Part shown: positions 44,001 through 55,580 of the stretch, one piece after another
Position numbering within the stretch: the first letter of the stretch is position 1
Layout: the number at the start of each line of letters is the position of its first letter
Assembly: GCA_035772735.1 (NCBI GenBank)
Contig: JASDFA010000016.1
Coordinates: 168,397,001 to 168,461,000 of the forward strand
DNA: 64,000 nucleotides
From: Datura wrightii
Taxonomy: Eukaryota > Streptophyta > Magnoliopsida > Solanales > Solanaceae
Direction: 5' to 3'
Position numbers and translations under genes: made by a program
Notes under the pieces: generated by a model
Database searches by the model: none
Told to the model about the DNA's origin: nothing
What the model saw: only the letters and a program-made list of their open reading frames with translations

Positions 44001-45487
44001 AGCTTGAGAATTCTCCTAGTTCTTCCCAAATCTCTTGGGCTATCAAGGAAGGGTGTAAAATCAGGTTACCCAGGTATATAGGGTCATGAATGAAAGCTTC
44101 TCTTCACCCTCATGCCCAATCTTCTTCTCAATTTCATGAATTCAAGTGTATGATCCTATGGGGTTTTAACCCAAAGTATGAATTCTCTATGTTTTAATCA
44201 TGGGTCAATTCTCTTAATGGGTCAATTCATGATTTCTAGTTTTGATAATATCATGCCCAATTATGCAAGTTTTATGAAAAGTTAAGATTATGATCTATGT
44301 TTTCAAGCATGATGAGATGTTTAGCATGAAAATGTTTATGAATTACCCATGTATGGATCCATGATTTTTGACTATCAAGTTTACGTCAAGTATGTTAAAG
44401 TTTGGGCAAGTTCATACAATCTAAATATGTTACTCATGATTTAGATCAATTTTATGATGTTAGCTTACCATAGTATTTAGGAGTCTAGACGCCCACTTTC
44501 AGCTTGTGGTATGTTTTGAGCCAAGACTCCTCATATTCAAATTTCAGACAATGTATGTAATTTCATGATCAACTTTGTTGAAAAATGATGGTTCAGCTTC
44601 GTTGAAAAACAATGGAGAGCATATGCATATTTTTTTGGAGTAGTGTTTAGGATCGAGTAGGCTAGGGGTTCAGGTAAACCCCGGGGCTCAAAACTACATG
44701 CCAATGTAGGTTTATTTAGATTCATTTGGACCTCCTTTGTGAGCTTTCCCTACCCCCAAGGGGCCTTCAGCTTGATGTCGATAGCATAGAGCGCCCTTAG
44801 CCCTGGCAAGGCTTTGGATAGCTCTGCCCACTTGAGTGTAATAGTTGGGATCACGTAAGCTCTATCATAATTATGTCGATTATATGGAGAGTCTCCCATT
44901 GATCCTCACGATTTCAATTATGCATGTTCATCAATTATGATATTATGTTTTCAGCAAGTTTGACCTAATGTTCAATTTATCTGTTTTACTTATGATCATC
45001 AGTTTCAACTTTGGGTCATTCATTTCAGTTATGAGGTTCAGTTATTTTTAGTCATGTTTTCAAGATATCAGCATGCAAGTCCTTACTCTTAGAATCTTAT
45101 AATGATATGATTTATGTTATGCATGTTTTCGGTTTTACTTACTTGGCCTGTTTTACTTACCTTGCATACTCAGTATATTCTAAGTACTGACAATATACTC
45201 TATGTTGTATCGTTTCATGATACAGGCTCAGATGTACAGACTCAGTCCCGTTTCTAGCCAGTCTCCCGAGCTTATCCAGTTCACTTTTTGGTGAATCCTC
45301 ATCCTTCGAGGACCTTCTGTTAGTTGTGTTGTTGCTATTTTAGTTTTGGATATCTAGTGAACTAGTTGGGGTGCTGTCCCATTAGCTCTTCAGTATGTAG
45401 AGGCTTTTTAGACCTAGTTTTATATTTCAGCTTCAGATTCGGACTTTGAGATGACCATTGTTTGAATGTTCTATTATTCAGACTTCC
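44001..45487 (+). repeat. Tekay-type LTR, partial, third subfamily
   Basis: R/U5-side portion of a Tekay-type LTR, from the CTTGGGCTATCAAGG / CCCAGGTATAT block through stem-loops at 45171-45189 and 45206-45224 and TCCTC..GAGGA (about 45295-45315). It has no U3 start. At 45487/45488 it meets an LTR in the opposite orientation. Confidence 0.8.
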
Positions 45488-45924
45488 TGTCACGACCCGA
45501 ACTGAGGCTCGAATCACAACACGGGACAAAGAGCCCCGAGAGACTCCAAGTTGACCCATGTCTTAAGTATACATCTAACTCGATCAATAAAACTAAAAAA
45601 TCATCAAGATAATCATAGCGAAAGTCTAGACTAAAGATAACATCAGAATACACAACCTGAAGCTGAATACATCCATATGTTTGAAAAACCTTTAAACATG
45701 ACGAGTTGATGGGACAAGACCACCAACTAACTCAACAAAACTAAAACTGAAAATACATAGAGAAAATCTGAATGACTCTAGACCATGGAGATGAGAACTC
45801 ACCAACAACATAAGATGCTAATTCTGGAGACAGACTATGAATGGAGCTGATCTTGAGAACCTGGTCTTGTATTATGAAATGATACAACATAGAGTATACG
45901 GTCAATACATGAAATGTATCGAGT
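45488..45924 (-). repeat. Reverse-strand Tekay-type LTR, 3' terminal part (left of D4)
   Basis: Starts with the reverse complement of a normal LTR end (TGTCACGACCCGAAC) and runs through the conserved CCCCGAGAGACTCCAAG block to the R-like stem-loops at about 45878-45922. D4 is inserted after CGAGT (45920-45924); the LTR resumes at 55079. The preceding bases CTTCC may be its target duplication, but the partner was not found. Confidence 0.85.
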
Positions 45925-48024
45925 TTTCATAACCCAAACGTACAGCCAGATCATAAACACAGGACAAGGAGCCCCGAGAGACCCCAAGTCGACCCATGAC
46001 ATGAGCAAATATCTAATTCAGTCACATGAGTAAAAGACTTAACATATAAGAACGCAATCATCACATAGCCATAGGGAAATATCAGTACAAGACTTATACA
46101 ATACGACTGAATACAATTGCAGTCTGATAAGCCTCTAAACATGAAGGATGGATTGATGGGACATTTCCCCAACTAATCCAATAGAAACTGAAAGAACAAC
46201 ATAGGGTATGAACATACAGCCCTCGAAACATGAGGACTCACCAAGAGCGCTGAGAGCGAATCTGAAACTATCTACAGGTGAGGATGATCCTGAGAACTGG
46301 GACCTGTATTATGAAATGATATAACATAGAAAGTATGCGATCAATACGTGGAATATACTGAGTATGCAAGGTAAGTAAAACGGACATTTAAAACATGTAT
46401 GAAATTCATAAATGATCATAAGAGTAGGACATCATGCTCGTATTGTAAATCATAATAACATATCATATGGCTCAAGGTTTTCAAAACATTTGTAACATAA
46501 CATAATCATAATCACAATAGAAGGGATTTACTTAACATGACTTGAGCCAACATACATGATCATAATATTCACAAATCATGAGGAATAGTGGGAGATTCTC
46601 TTAACTGACATACCCTATATGAGCACACATGAAGCATGACTTGTAACCCTAGTCCGGAGGGTGTTCGTACCTTGCCAAGGGTAGAACCATGAAAGTGTGA
46701 TATCACCATGAAAAGGGGCCATTTGGGCCAGGGACAATAATGAAAGGGCCCCGACATACCTACGGTGACACGTAGTTCATGAGATCTAATACCTGAGCCC
46801 CGAACCTACTCAGGGTTCGATACTGTTCCCAAAACATATATAGTGCTCATAATAATACATACATGAGTTCATGGGATAGTTAAATCATGATAATCGTAAA
46901 CATGCTTGAACATATGTGATCTAGCCATGACATGAGGCTCGTGAGTCTGCCGAAAACGTACTTCATGATTAGTAAAATCAATACATACTTGTAGATCATG
47001 CATATAGCTTCAATTTGATAAAATCATAATGGGTAACATAATAAATACATGATTTAAATCATAATTCATGCTGGGTTTACAAATATCATCAATGGGTAAA
47101 TACATCATAAATCAATTCATCATGGGGCATGCATAATTAGTCTTAAATACATAGAAGTCGAAACTGATAAAATTACAAATGATTTAAATAATAAAAACTG
47201 ATTAAAATCCATAGATTATGATAAGATTTTAAAATAAAAAAACCCATAATCAAATCACTAGAGTTTAAGTAAATCAAATCCAAAATCCCATGAGTTGTTG
47301 AAATTTTTAGTAAAAATCATAGAGGATGGGTATGGATGTAGAAGAAATCACCCATTGATAACCTTATATACCTGGGATTATCTGGTTCTTAACTTCCCTT
47401 GATAGCCCAAGATGGAATTTAGAGGAATTGAGAAAGACACCTTGAATCACCTTCTAATCTCCTCTCTATACTCTTGAATGCATGAATGAGGCTTAACATG
47501 ACCTTAACCCCCTTAAAAGACCCATTCAGACCTTAAAATGAAGTAGTTTAGGCCTTAGGAGTTTAGGAATTACGAAAATACCCTTACTAAAAATGAAGAA
47601 ATTTTTGGTTGCCATTCCTGCGAGGGACCCCACGAGTCGTTGCCAAGGGCACGACTCGTGGATGGGATCTGTCATGCTCATTGCCCAAAATCACTCAGGG
47701 GACCCCACGAGGGACCCCACGAGTCGTGGTGGCTGACCACGACTCATAGTTACCACTCATGATCCCAACTGCCCAAAACCTTGACCAAACATACCCTCTA
47801 ACGCACGGGTGACCTCACGAGTCGTGAGGTCTAACCATGACTCGTGGTCATGCCCGTGGCCTCCTCAACTTGAGCCTATCAACCTCGCTTAAAATGAGTC
47901 ACCTCACGACTCGTGGTCACACCTCATGACCTACCTCACGGGTTGTCCTGAGGTCTGGTGCGATTTTTTAGTTTTTCTCCATTTTGACTCCCAGGTCTGA
48001 TCCTTGGGTTCCCGGGGTATAACA
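45925..48024 (-). repeat. 3' LTR of D4
   Basis: 2100 bp; the terminal TG reads TT at 45925. U3 palindromes (CACGA-N-TCGTG) are at about 47620-47945. Ends GTATAACA at 48024, beside the PPT. The reverse-strand PPT is CTCCCCCC at 48030-48037, and a decayed hairpin lies at about 48044-48062. Confidence 0.94.
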
Positions 48025-48259
48025 ATATCTCCCCCCTTAGGAACATTCATCCCCGAATTTTAGAAACATGTAGAAAACTCAGAAACTAGCAATCGTCATA
48101 TGGAATTATTGATTATTTAACCCGAAGACTGGCGGAATAACTACCTCCGAAAAGGAATGCATAGTTGAACTAATTTCAGACATCACGTACATCTACCATA
48201 ACATAAATCAAACTTGTGCACATGAACTGAACATGGAAACTGATTAGAGAATTAGGGCA

Positions 48260-49500
48260 AAAACTGATACCTCAAGTTGATACGAAGACGATAGAGAACA
48301 GGTGTAGGTATCTAGCCATCATATCCGCTTCAGCTTCCCACATAGCTCCTTCAACATGATTATTTCTCCATAATACTTTAACTAAAGCTATTTCTTTGTT
48401 CCTTAGCTTACGGATTTGATGATCTAATATTTCCACGGGTACTTCTTCATAACTGAGGCTATCCTTTACACCAACGCTGTCCACCGGGACTACTAAAGCT
48501 GGATCACCCAAACACTTTTTCAAAAGTGACACATGAAACATAGGATGAACTGAAGATAACTCCGAGGGAAAGTCCAACTCATACGCCACCTTACCAACTC
48601 TCCTCACAACCCGGTAGGGACCAACATATCGGGAACTGAGTTTCCGTTTCTTTCTGAACCACATGACTCTCTTCATGGGAGATTCCTTGAGAAATACCCA
48701 ATCGTCCACATCAAACTCTAGGTCCCTTCTCCTCACATCGACATATGATTTCTGTCAACTCTGAGCGGTTGTCAACCGGTCCCTTATCAACTAGACCTTC
48801 ACCATAGCCTCGTGAACTGAATTGGCCCTATCATAACTACCTCACCAACCTCAAACCATCCGATGGGCGATCTACACCTTCGCCTATAAAGAGCCTCGAA
48901 CGGTGCCATCTGGATACTAGAGTGATAGCTGTTATTGTAGGAAAGCTCGATTAAGGGCAAATGATCATCCCAACTACCTTTGAAATCCATCACACATGCT
49001 CTCAACATATCCTCAAGAGTCTGGATTGTTCATTCAGCTTGGCCATGCATTTGTGGATGAAAGGTCGTACTGAGCTTGACTTGAGTCCCAAGTCCCTTCT
49101 GAAAAGGGCATTCCATGAAGTCGAACCAACTCCCGAATATACAACTTGGCATATTCATCCGCTGAATTTGTGGTCTTCACTAGTAGAAAGTGTGAAGCCT
49201 TGGTTAACTACCACTACCCTAATGGAATCATAGTGTCGTCGAGTACGAGGTAGGCCTGTAATGAAATCTATGTTAATCTCTTCCCACTTCCGTGTGGGAA
49301 TGCTAATACCCTGAAGTAGGCCTTTGATGCTCAATTTTCACATGCTGACAGTTTGGACATTTGGCTACGAACTCTGCAATATCCTTCTTCATACCATCCC
49401 ACCAATAGATTTCTCCCAAGTCCCGATGCATCTTTGTGGATCTCGGATGGATAGAGTATCTAGTACCATGTGCCTCATGCAATATCCGAACTCTCAAATT
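48260..49500 (-). pseudogene. pol: D4 integrase with chromodomain
   Basis: Zinc domain HEAHGTRYSIHPRSTKMH, CPNCQHVK (49303-49497). Core remnants at 48799-49250 (FKGSWDDHLPLIELSYNNSYHSSI). C-terminus and chromodomain are open at 48272-48736 (DWVFLKESPMKRVMWFRKK, GPYRVVRRVGKVAYELDFP, VEILDHQIRKLRNKEIALVKVLWRN, WEAEADMMARYLHLF). Several stops and frameshifts lie in the catalytic core. The chromodomain lacks part of the aromatic cage, as in group II plant chromodomains (from memory). Confidence 0.88.
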
Positions 49501-50417
49501 ATCAATGTTTGAAACACATAGTCGACCCTAGTATCGTAGCACACCATCTCCCCCCTGGGAGAGAACCTCCACCTTTTGACTCCGCACTGCTTCCTCAAAA
49601 TTGGATCCTCATCTTGCTTAGATTTGACATCAACCACCAAGGACGATTCTGACCCATTCTGCACAACAACACCGCCATCGGTCAAGTCGATCAATCTAAC
49701 TCCCAATCTTGCAAGCCGGTGGACATCTTTCACCAACTCCTTCTTTCCCTCATCCACATGGGACACACTCTCCATAGAGAGCCTACTAAGTGCATCCGCC
49801 ACCACATTAGCCTTGACCGGGTGGTAAAGAACACTCATATTGTAGTCCTTTAAAAACTCCAACCACCTTCTTTGCTGAAGATTGATATCCTTCTGCATGA
49901 ACACATATTGCAAGCTCTTGTGATCTGTGAACATGTCCATGTGGACCCCATACAAGTCATGCCGCCATATTTTCAATGCGAACACCACCGCGGCCAACTC
50001 GAAATCATGGGTCGGGTAATTCTTTTCATGAACTTTCAGCTGTCGAGAGGCATATGCTATTAGTTTCCCATGCTGCATCACCACACATCCCAGTCCGACT
50101 CTCAAAGCATCACAATATACAACAAAGCCATCCATACCCTCGGGTAAAGTCAACACTGGTGCTGAAGTGAGTCGGGTCTTCAATTCCTGGAAGCTTTCCT
50201 CACAAGTCTCCGACCATTGGAACTTTATATTTTTCTGAGTAAACCTGGTCAATTGGGCTGCAATCGATGAAAAGCCCTCAACAAATCTTTCGTAGTAGCC
50301 TGCTAGGCCCAAGAAACTCCAAATTTCTAAAGGACTCACCGATCTAGGCCAATTCTTCACCGCCTTAATTTTCTGAGAATCTACTATTATGCCCTCGCCT
50401 AATACTACATGGCCCAA
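49494..50417 (-). pseudogene. pol: D4 RNase H and linker (long open segment)
   Basis: A 307-codon open segment: IWSFLGLAGYYERFVEGFSSIAAQLTRF, FVVYCDALRVGLGCVVMQ (first Asp, with SR changed to LR), NYPTHDFELAAVVFALKIW (Glu), MFTDHKSLQYVF (Asp), then a KANVVADALSRLS linker. The longest preserved stretch of D4. Confidence 0.88.
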
Positions 50418-51130
50418 AAATGCTACCTAGTTCAACCAGAACTCGCACTTGCTAAATTTGGCATACAACTGACGATCCTTGAGGGTCTGAAGCACTACTC
50501 TCAAATGAGCGGCATGCTCCTCCTCGCTCCAAGAGTATATAAGGATGTCATCAATGAACACAATCACGAACATGTCCAAATATGCCTTGACAAGCCTATT
50601 CATTAGATCCATAAAAGCTGCGGGAGCATTGGTTAGTCCAAATGACATAACTACAAACTCATAATGGCCATACTGGGTTTTGAAGGTTGACTTTGGGATA
50701 TCGCACTCTAAAACTCAGAGTTGATGATACCCGAGCCTAAGATCTATCTTCGAGAAACACCTGGCACCCTGGAGCTGGTCAAATAAATCATCAACTGGGA
50801 AAGGGGTATCTATTCTTGACAGTGAGCTTATTCAACTGCCGATAATCAATACACATCCGAAGGGATCCATCCTTCTTTCGAACAAAGAGAATCGGTGCAC
50901 CCCATGGAGACTTGCTAGATCTAAGGAAACCCTTATCCATCAAGTCCTTAAACTATTCTTTTAACTCTTTTAACTCGACTGGAGCCATCCTGTAAGGAGT
51001 AATGGAGATAGGCTACGTATCGGGTAATAGATCAATACTGAAATCAATTTGCCTCTTCGGAGGAACATCTGGCAAATCATCGGGGAAAACCTCCAGATAC
51101 TCACACACCATTAGAACTGACTGAATAGTC
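50418..51130 (-). pseudogene. pol: D4 reverse transcriptase
   Basis: MSFGLTNAPAAFMDLMNRLVKAYLDMFVIVFIDDILIYS (catalytic FIDD intact) is open at 50427-50648, with no 2-bp loss, unlike D1/D2. The fingers/palm part (RMCIDYRQLNK-like, 50650-51100) is broken by stops and small indels. Confidence 0.88.
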
Positions 51131-51279
51131 GGGGTCTCAGACTCTACAACCTTAACCCTAACTAGGTGGTACATTCAACCTTTAGAGATCATTTTCATGG
51201 CCTTAAGATATGAAATAAACCGACCAACTGATACCACGAAATTACCCTTCCATTCCAGAACTGACTCACCTTGAAATTA

Positions 51280-51601
51280 GAATTTCACCGCACGGGTCCT
51301 ACAATTAATCGAAGCATAACATGCAAACAACCAATCCATACCTAAGATGATATCAAAGTCGGTCAGGGCTAATTCTACTAAGTCTGCTGAGGTAATCTTA
51401 TGCAACACCATAATAGGGCAACCCCCGCCTAGCTATCACTGATTCACCGACTAGAGTAGATACAGAGAATGGTTCCGATAGAATTTCAGGACTAAATACA
51501 AAACTACTAGCAATATAAGGGGTTACAAAAGACAAAGTAGCTCCTGGATATAAACAAGCATAAGCATCAATATGGAAGACTTGCAACATACCTGTGACCA
51601 C
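51280..51601 (-). pseudogene. pro: D4 protease, catalytic Asp replaced
   Basis: Segment HIDAYACLYPGATLSFVTPYIASSF. The catalytic position reads Tyr (codon on plus strand ATA, 51548-51550), where D1 and D2 have Asp. This change alone would inactivate the enzyme. A frameshift ends the open segment at 51398. Confidence 0.85.
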
Positions 51602-51700
51602 ATCTGGTGAAGCCTCCTACTCCTGGCGAGGCACTAGAGTATAAAACCTATTTTGGCACTGACCACCTGCTGAACTAGTGGAGGCACCCTGCTGAGGGGG

Positions 51701-52798
51701 TCATGCTATTGGAGCGGTAGAACTGGCTGCAGGGAAATCTCTGATCCTATGTCTGGGTTTGGCACACCCAAAACAAGCATCCGTGCTGACCAGGCACCTC
51801 CCAAGATGATTCTTGATGTACTTCGCACAAACTAGAAAAGTGCTCTCCACCTGCATGCTACCATGATCCCTTGAGCCTGTAGCCTTGCTCCTCTGGTCTC
51901 CCCTGAACCTGGATGGTGTGCTGGCTGATGATGGAGCTGGAGAAGCGGACTTGTGCTGGGACTGCTGTCGTGGTCCACCCCCTGTCTTGGCTTGAGAAAC
52001 CCCATAGCTATCGGTCCTGGCCCTCTTGGACTCTATCTGCCTCCTGTAGACCGACTCCATCTGCTGAGCATGCAATAAAATATGGGGAAAATCAATGTCC
52101 TAGTGAAGCATGGCAGTTCGGCAATCTTTGTCCAAATAATCTGCTACCCCATGCACAAAACGGCTCACCTGAGCCCACTGATCTGCCACCAACTCCAAAG
52201 CATATTCAGATAATCGGGTGAACACCAATGCATATTCCTAGACTGACATATTACCTTGCTTTAGATTAACAAACTCGGCCGCCTTGAGCTCCCTCATCTC
52301 CCGAGGGAAGAACCAATCCACGAATGCAGTATGAAACTCATCCCAACCTATCGGGCCTGCACCCGTTGCCCTGGTATCTCTCCATTGCTTAAACCATATA
52401 TATGCTACCCCCTTTAACTGGTAGGAGGTCAAGTCAAAGCATACCCTATTGTTCACCCCCATAACCTGGGTGACCTTCAGAATCTCCTTAATGAAATCAT
52501 GTGGATCCTCGTCCACCCTTGACCTCGTGAACTCCGAAGGGCTCATCCTCAAGAAAGCCCTCACCCTAGCGGCCGCTGCATTCCCCTTCTGAGGGAAATG
52601 CACCACCATTTGATTATGGACCTGGGCAGTCATGGCCTGTGCCAGCATCTGAATTGCCGCCCTAAACTCACTGTGGGCGGTTGGCTTTGGTACGTGCTCC
52701 TCATGAACGAGTGGAGCTAGCTGATGCTCACCATCATAGGTACCCTCATGACCATTACCATTACCATTTCTCCTGGAGTTTACTCGACGTGGAGGCAT
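51701..52798 (-). pseudogene. gag: D4 gag
   Basis: Start ATG at 52798 (MPPRRVNSRRNGNG), the same position as other copies. Capsid core open to 52238 (FPREMRELKAAEFVNLKQG), where a TAG follows. The second part is open at 51701-52075 with zinc-knuckle remnants (CFGCAKPRHRIRDF, last Cys changed to Phe). Confidence 0.88.
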
Positions 52799-52987
52799 GA
52801 TTCTGCAAACGTGAATAGAATGAATTAGAAGAGTAAAGGACGTCCATCGCATGACATAGATCATGAAAGAAGGGAACATTTCTTAAACGTCTAGTAGCCT
52901 CTTTGTCATAAGTGCGACGCACTTCACACCCATGAAAAAGACTACTTAATGCGGCTTTCAGACTCTCTAGGACACTTCCAAACCTAT

Positions 52988-53000
52988 GGCTCTGATACCA
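52988..53000 (-). other. Primer-binding site, tRNA-iMet type (D4)
   Basis: Minus strand TGGTATCAGAGCC, four to five bases after the 5' LTR. Perfect complement of the initiator tRNA-Met 3' end. Confidence 0.92.
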
Positions 53001-53004
53001 AGTT

Positions 53005-55078
53005 TGTCATGACCCAAACGTACACCCGGATCGTAGACATGGGACAAGGAGCCCCGAGAGACCCCAAGTTGACCCATGGCATGAGTAAAAATCTAATTCA
53101 GTCACATGAGAGGAATACTTAACATATAATAATGTAATCATAACGTAGCCAAAGGGAGATATCAGTACAAGACATACAATACGGCTGAATACAACTTGTA
53201 GTTTGATAAGCCTCTAAACATGAAGGACAAATTGATGGGACATTTCCCCAACTAATCCAACATTCCGAAAATGAAAGAACAACATACAGTATGAATATAC
53301 ATCCCTCGAAACATGAGGACTCACCAAGAGCACTGAGAGCGAATCTGAAACTATCTACGGGTGAGGATAAGCTTGAGAACTGGAACCTGTATCATGAAAC
53401 GATACAACATAAAAGTATGCAATCAGTATGTGGAATGTACTGAGTATGCAAGGTAAGTAAAACGGATATTTAAAACATGTATGAAATTCATAAATGATCA
53501 TAAGAGTAGGACGTCATGCTTGTATCGTAAATCATAATAACATATCATATGGATCAAGGTTTTCAAAACATTCATCACATAACATAATCATAATCACAAT
53601 AGAAGAGATTTACTTAACATGACTTGAGCCAACATACATAATCATAATATGCATAAATCATGAGGAACAATGGGAGATTCTCTTAATCGACATATCCCAT
53701 ATGAGCACACATGAAGCCCGACTTGTAACCCTAGTCGGGAGGGTGTTCGTACCTTTTCAAGGGAAGAACCATGAAAGTGTGATATCACCATGAAAAGGGG
53801 ACATTTAGGCCGGGGACAAACGTGAAAGGGTCCCGACATATCTACGGTGGCACGTAGTTCATGAGATCAGGCTTAACTTAAGCCCCGAACCTATTCGGTG
53901 TTCGATACTACTCCCAAAACATATATAGTGCTCATAATAATACATACATGAGTTTATGGGCTAGTAAATCATGATAATTGTAAACAAGCTTGAACATATG
54001 CGATCTAGCCATGAGATTAGGCCCGTGAGTTAGCCGAAAACATAATTCATGATTAATAAAATTCATACATACTTGCAGATCATGCCTATAACTTGAATTC
54101 CCTAAAATCATAATGGGTAACATAATAAATACATGATTTAAATCATAATTCATGCTAGGTTTGCAAATATCATCAATGGGTAAATAGATCATAAATCAAT
54201 TCATCATGGGGCATGCATAATTAGGCTTAAATACATAGAAGTCAAAATTGATAAAGTCACAAATGATTTAAATAATAAAAATTGATTAAAACTGATAGAT
54301 TATGATATGATTTTAAAATCACAAAACCCATAATCAAATCACTAGAGTTTAAGTAAATCAAATCCAAAACCCCATGAGTTGTTGAAATATTTAGTAAAAA
54401 TCATAGAGGATGGGCATGGGTGCAGAAGAAATCACCCATTGATAGCCTTACATACCTAAGATTATCTGGTTCTTAACTTCCCTTGATAGCCTAAGATGAA
54501 TTTAGAGGAATTAAGAAAGAACACCTTTAATTACCTTCTAATCTTCTCTCTATACTCTTGCATGAATGAATGAGGCTTAACATGAACTTAACCCCCTTAA
54601 AAGACCCCATTCAGACCTTAAAATGACGTAGTTTAGGACTTAGGAGTTCAGGAATTACAAAAACACCCTGACTAAAAACGTAAAAATTTCTGGTTGCCAA
54701 TCCCCGCGAGGAACCTCACGAGTCATTCCCAAAGGAATGACTCGTGGATCCGGATCCATCATGCTCACTACCCAAAATCACTGAGGGGACCCCACAAGTC
54801 GTGGTGGCTGCCCACGACTCATGGTCACCACCCGTGATCCCCACTGCCCAAAACCTTGACCAACCATACCCTCCAACCCAAGGTGACCTTACGACTCGTG
54901 GTCATGCCCGTGGAATCCTCAACCTGAGCCTGTCAACCTCGCTGACCACGACTCACCTCACGACTCGTGGTCACTCCTCACGACCTACCTCAGGGGTCGT
55001 CCTAAGGTCTAGGGCGAATTTTCCTTTTTACTCCGTTTTGACTCTCAGGTCTGATCCTTGAGTTCCCAGGGTATAACA
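53005..55078 (-). repeat. 5' LTR of D4
   Basis: 2074 bp, TGTCATGACCC to GTATAACA. R-like stem-loops at about 53388-53455 and U3 palindromes at about 54710-54975. Collinear with 45925-48024. Confidence 0.94.
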
Positions 55079-55145
55079 CGAGTATTCAAGGTAAGTAAAA
55101 TGGACATTTCAAAATACATAAAACTCATAAGAGTGGGGCATTTGA
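55079..55145 (-). repeat. Reverse-strand Tekay-type LTR, part right of D4
   Basis: CGAGT then ATTCAAGGTAAGTAAAATGG and following bases continue the LTR broken at 45924. Homology ends near 55140 (GAGTGGGGCA). Confidence 0.75.
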
Positions 55146-55250
55146 ACAGATTTTAATAGCGCAATTCGGTGAAAATCACATGAAACCGTCGCTCACGTCA
55201 CTCTTTTATCTATGGGGAATATTGTAATAAATCACTTAAACATGAAGGAT
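55146..55250. other. Unassigned sequence
   Basis: No homology to the other repeats of the window and no ORF. Confidence 0.4.
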
Positions 55251-55259
55251 ATACATACA

Positions 55260-55290
<31 letters not shown>
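55251..55290. repeat. Tetranucleotide microsatellite (ATAC)n
   Basis: About ten uninterrupted ATAC/ACAT units, then a short (AT) run. It marks the edge between the LTR fragment and the GC-rich block. Confidence 0.97.
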
Positions 55291-55294
<4 letters not shown>

Positions 55295-55580
55295 GAGGTG
55301 GTGGGCAGGGGGGTGCGGCGTGCCGCTTATCGCGCCAGGCCACGGGTGCGATGCGCCAGCCATGGTGTCAGACAATAGCGCGGCGCGGTGCCTAGCCTCC
55401 TTCCTTGGCCTCCATCTCGCTCGACAATGTGCTTGTAGGTTCATTCCTCAATCCATTCCTCATATGCTTCGTACTCTAAAACTCTCAACATACGTACGCA
55501 CACATCGGTTAGATGATAGAAACTTACGGGCTGTAAGATTTTTCTTGCCCAATCCCTCATTTTACTCATAATCATCCATA
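55291..55580. other. GC-rich block of unknown origin
   Basis: GTGCGGCGTGCCGC, GCGCGGCGCGG and similar, contrasting with the A/T-rich surroundings. ORFs cross it on both strands but contain the microsatellite and have no recognisable domain. It could be the U3 hairpin-like part of the LTR relic that follows. Confidence 0.4.

Larger units (their letters stand above)
45925..55078 (-). mobile_element. Complete Tekay/Del-like chromovirus D4
   Basis: 9154 bp on the minus strand, LTRs 45925-48024 and 53005-55078, perfect target duplication CGAGT (45920-45924, 55079-55083). Internal order is PBS (iMet), gag, protease, RT, RNase H, integrase, chromodomain, PPT. LTRs are visibly more diverged than those of A or B, so it is older. 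Every gene carries stops. Confidence 0.95.

Noticed and set aside
55212..55571. Opposed ORFs of 119 and 70 codons over the microsatellite
   Set aside because: Translation of the (ATAC)n run and GC-rich palindromes; no domain, no start context, no conservation evidence.
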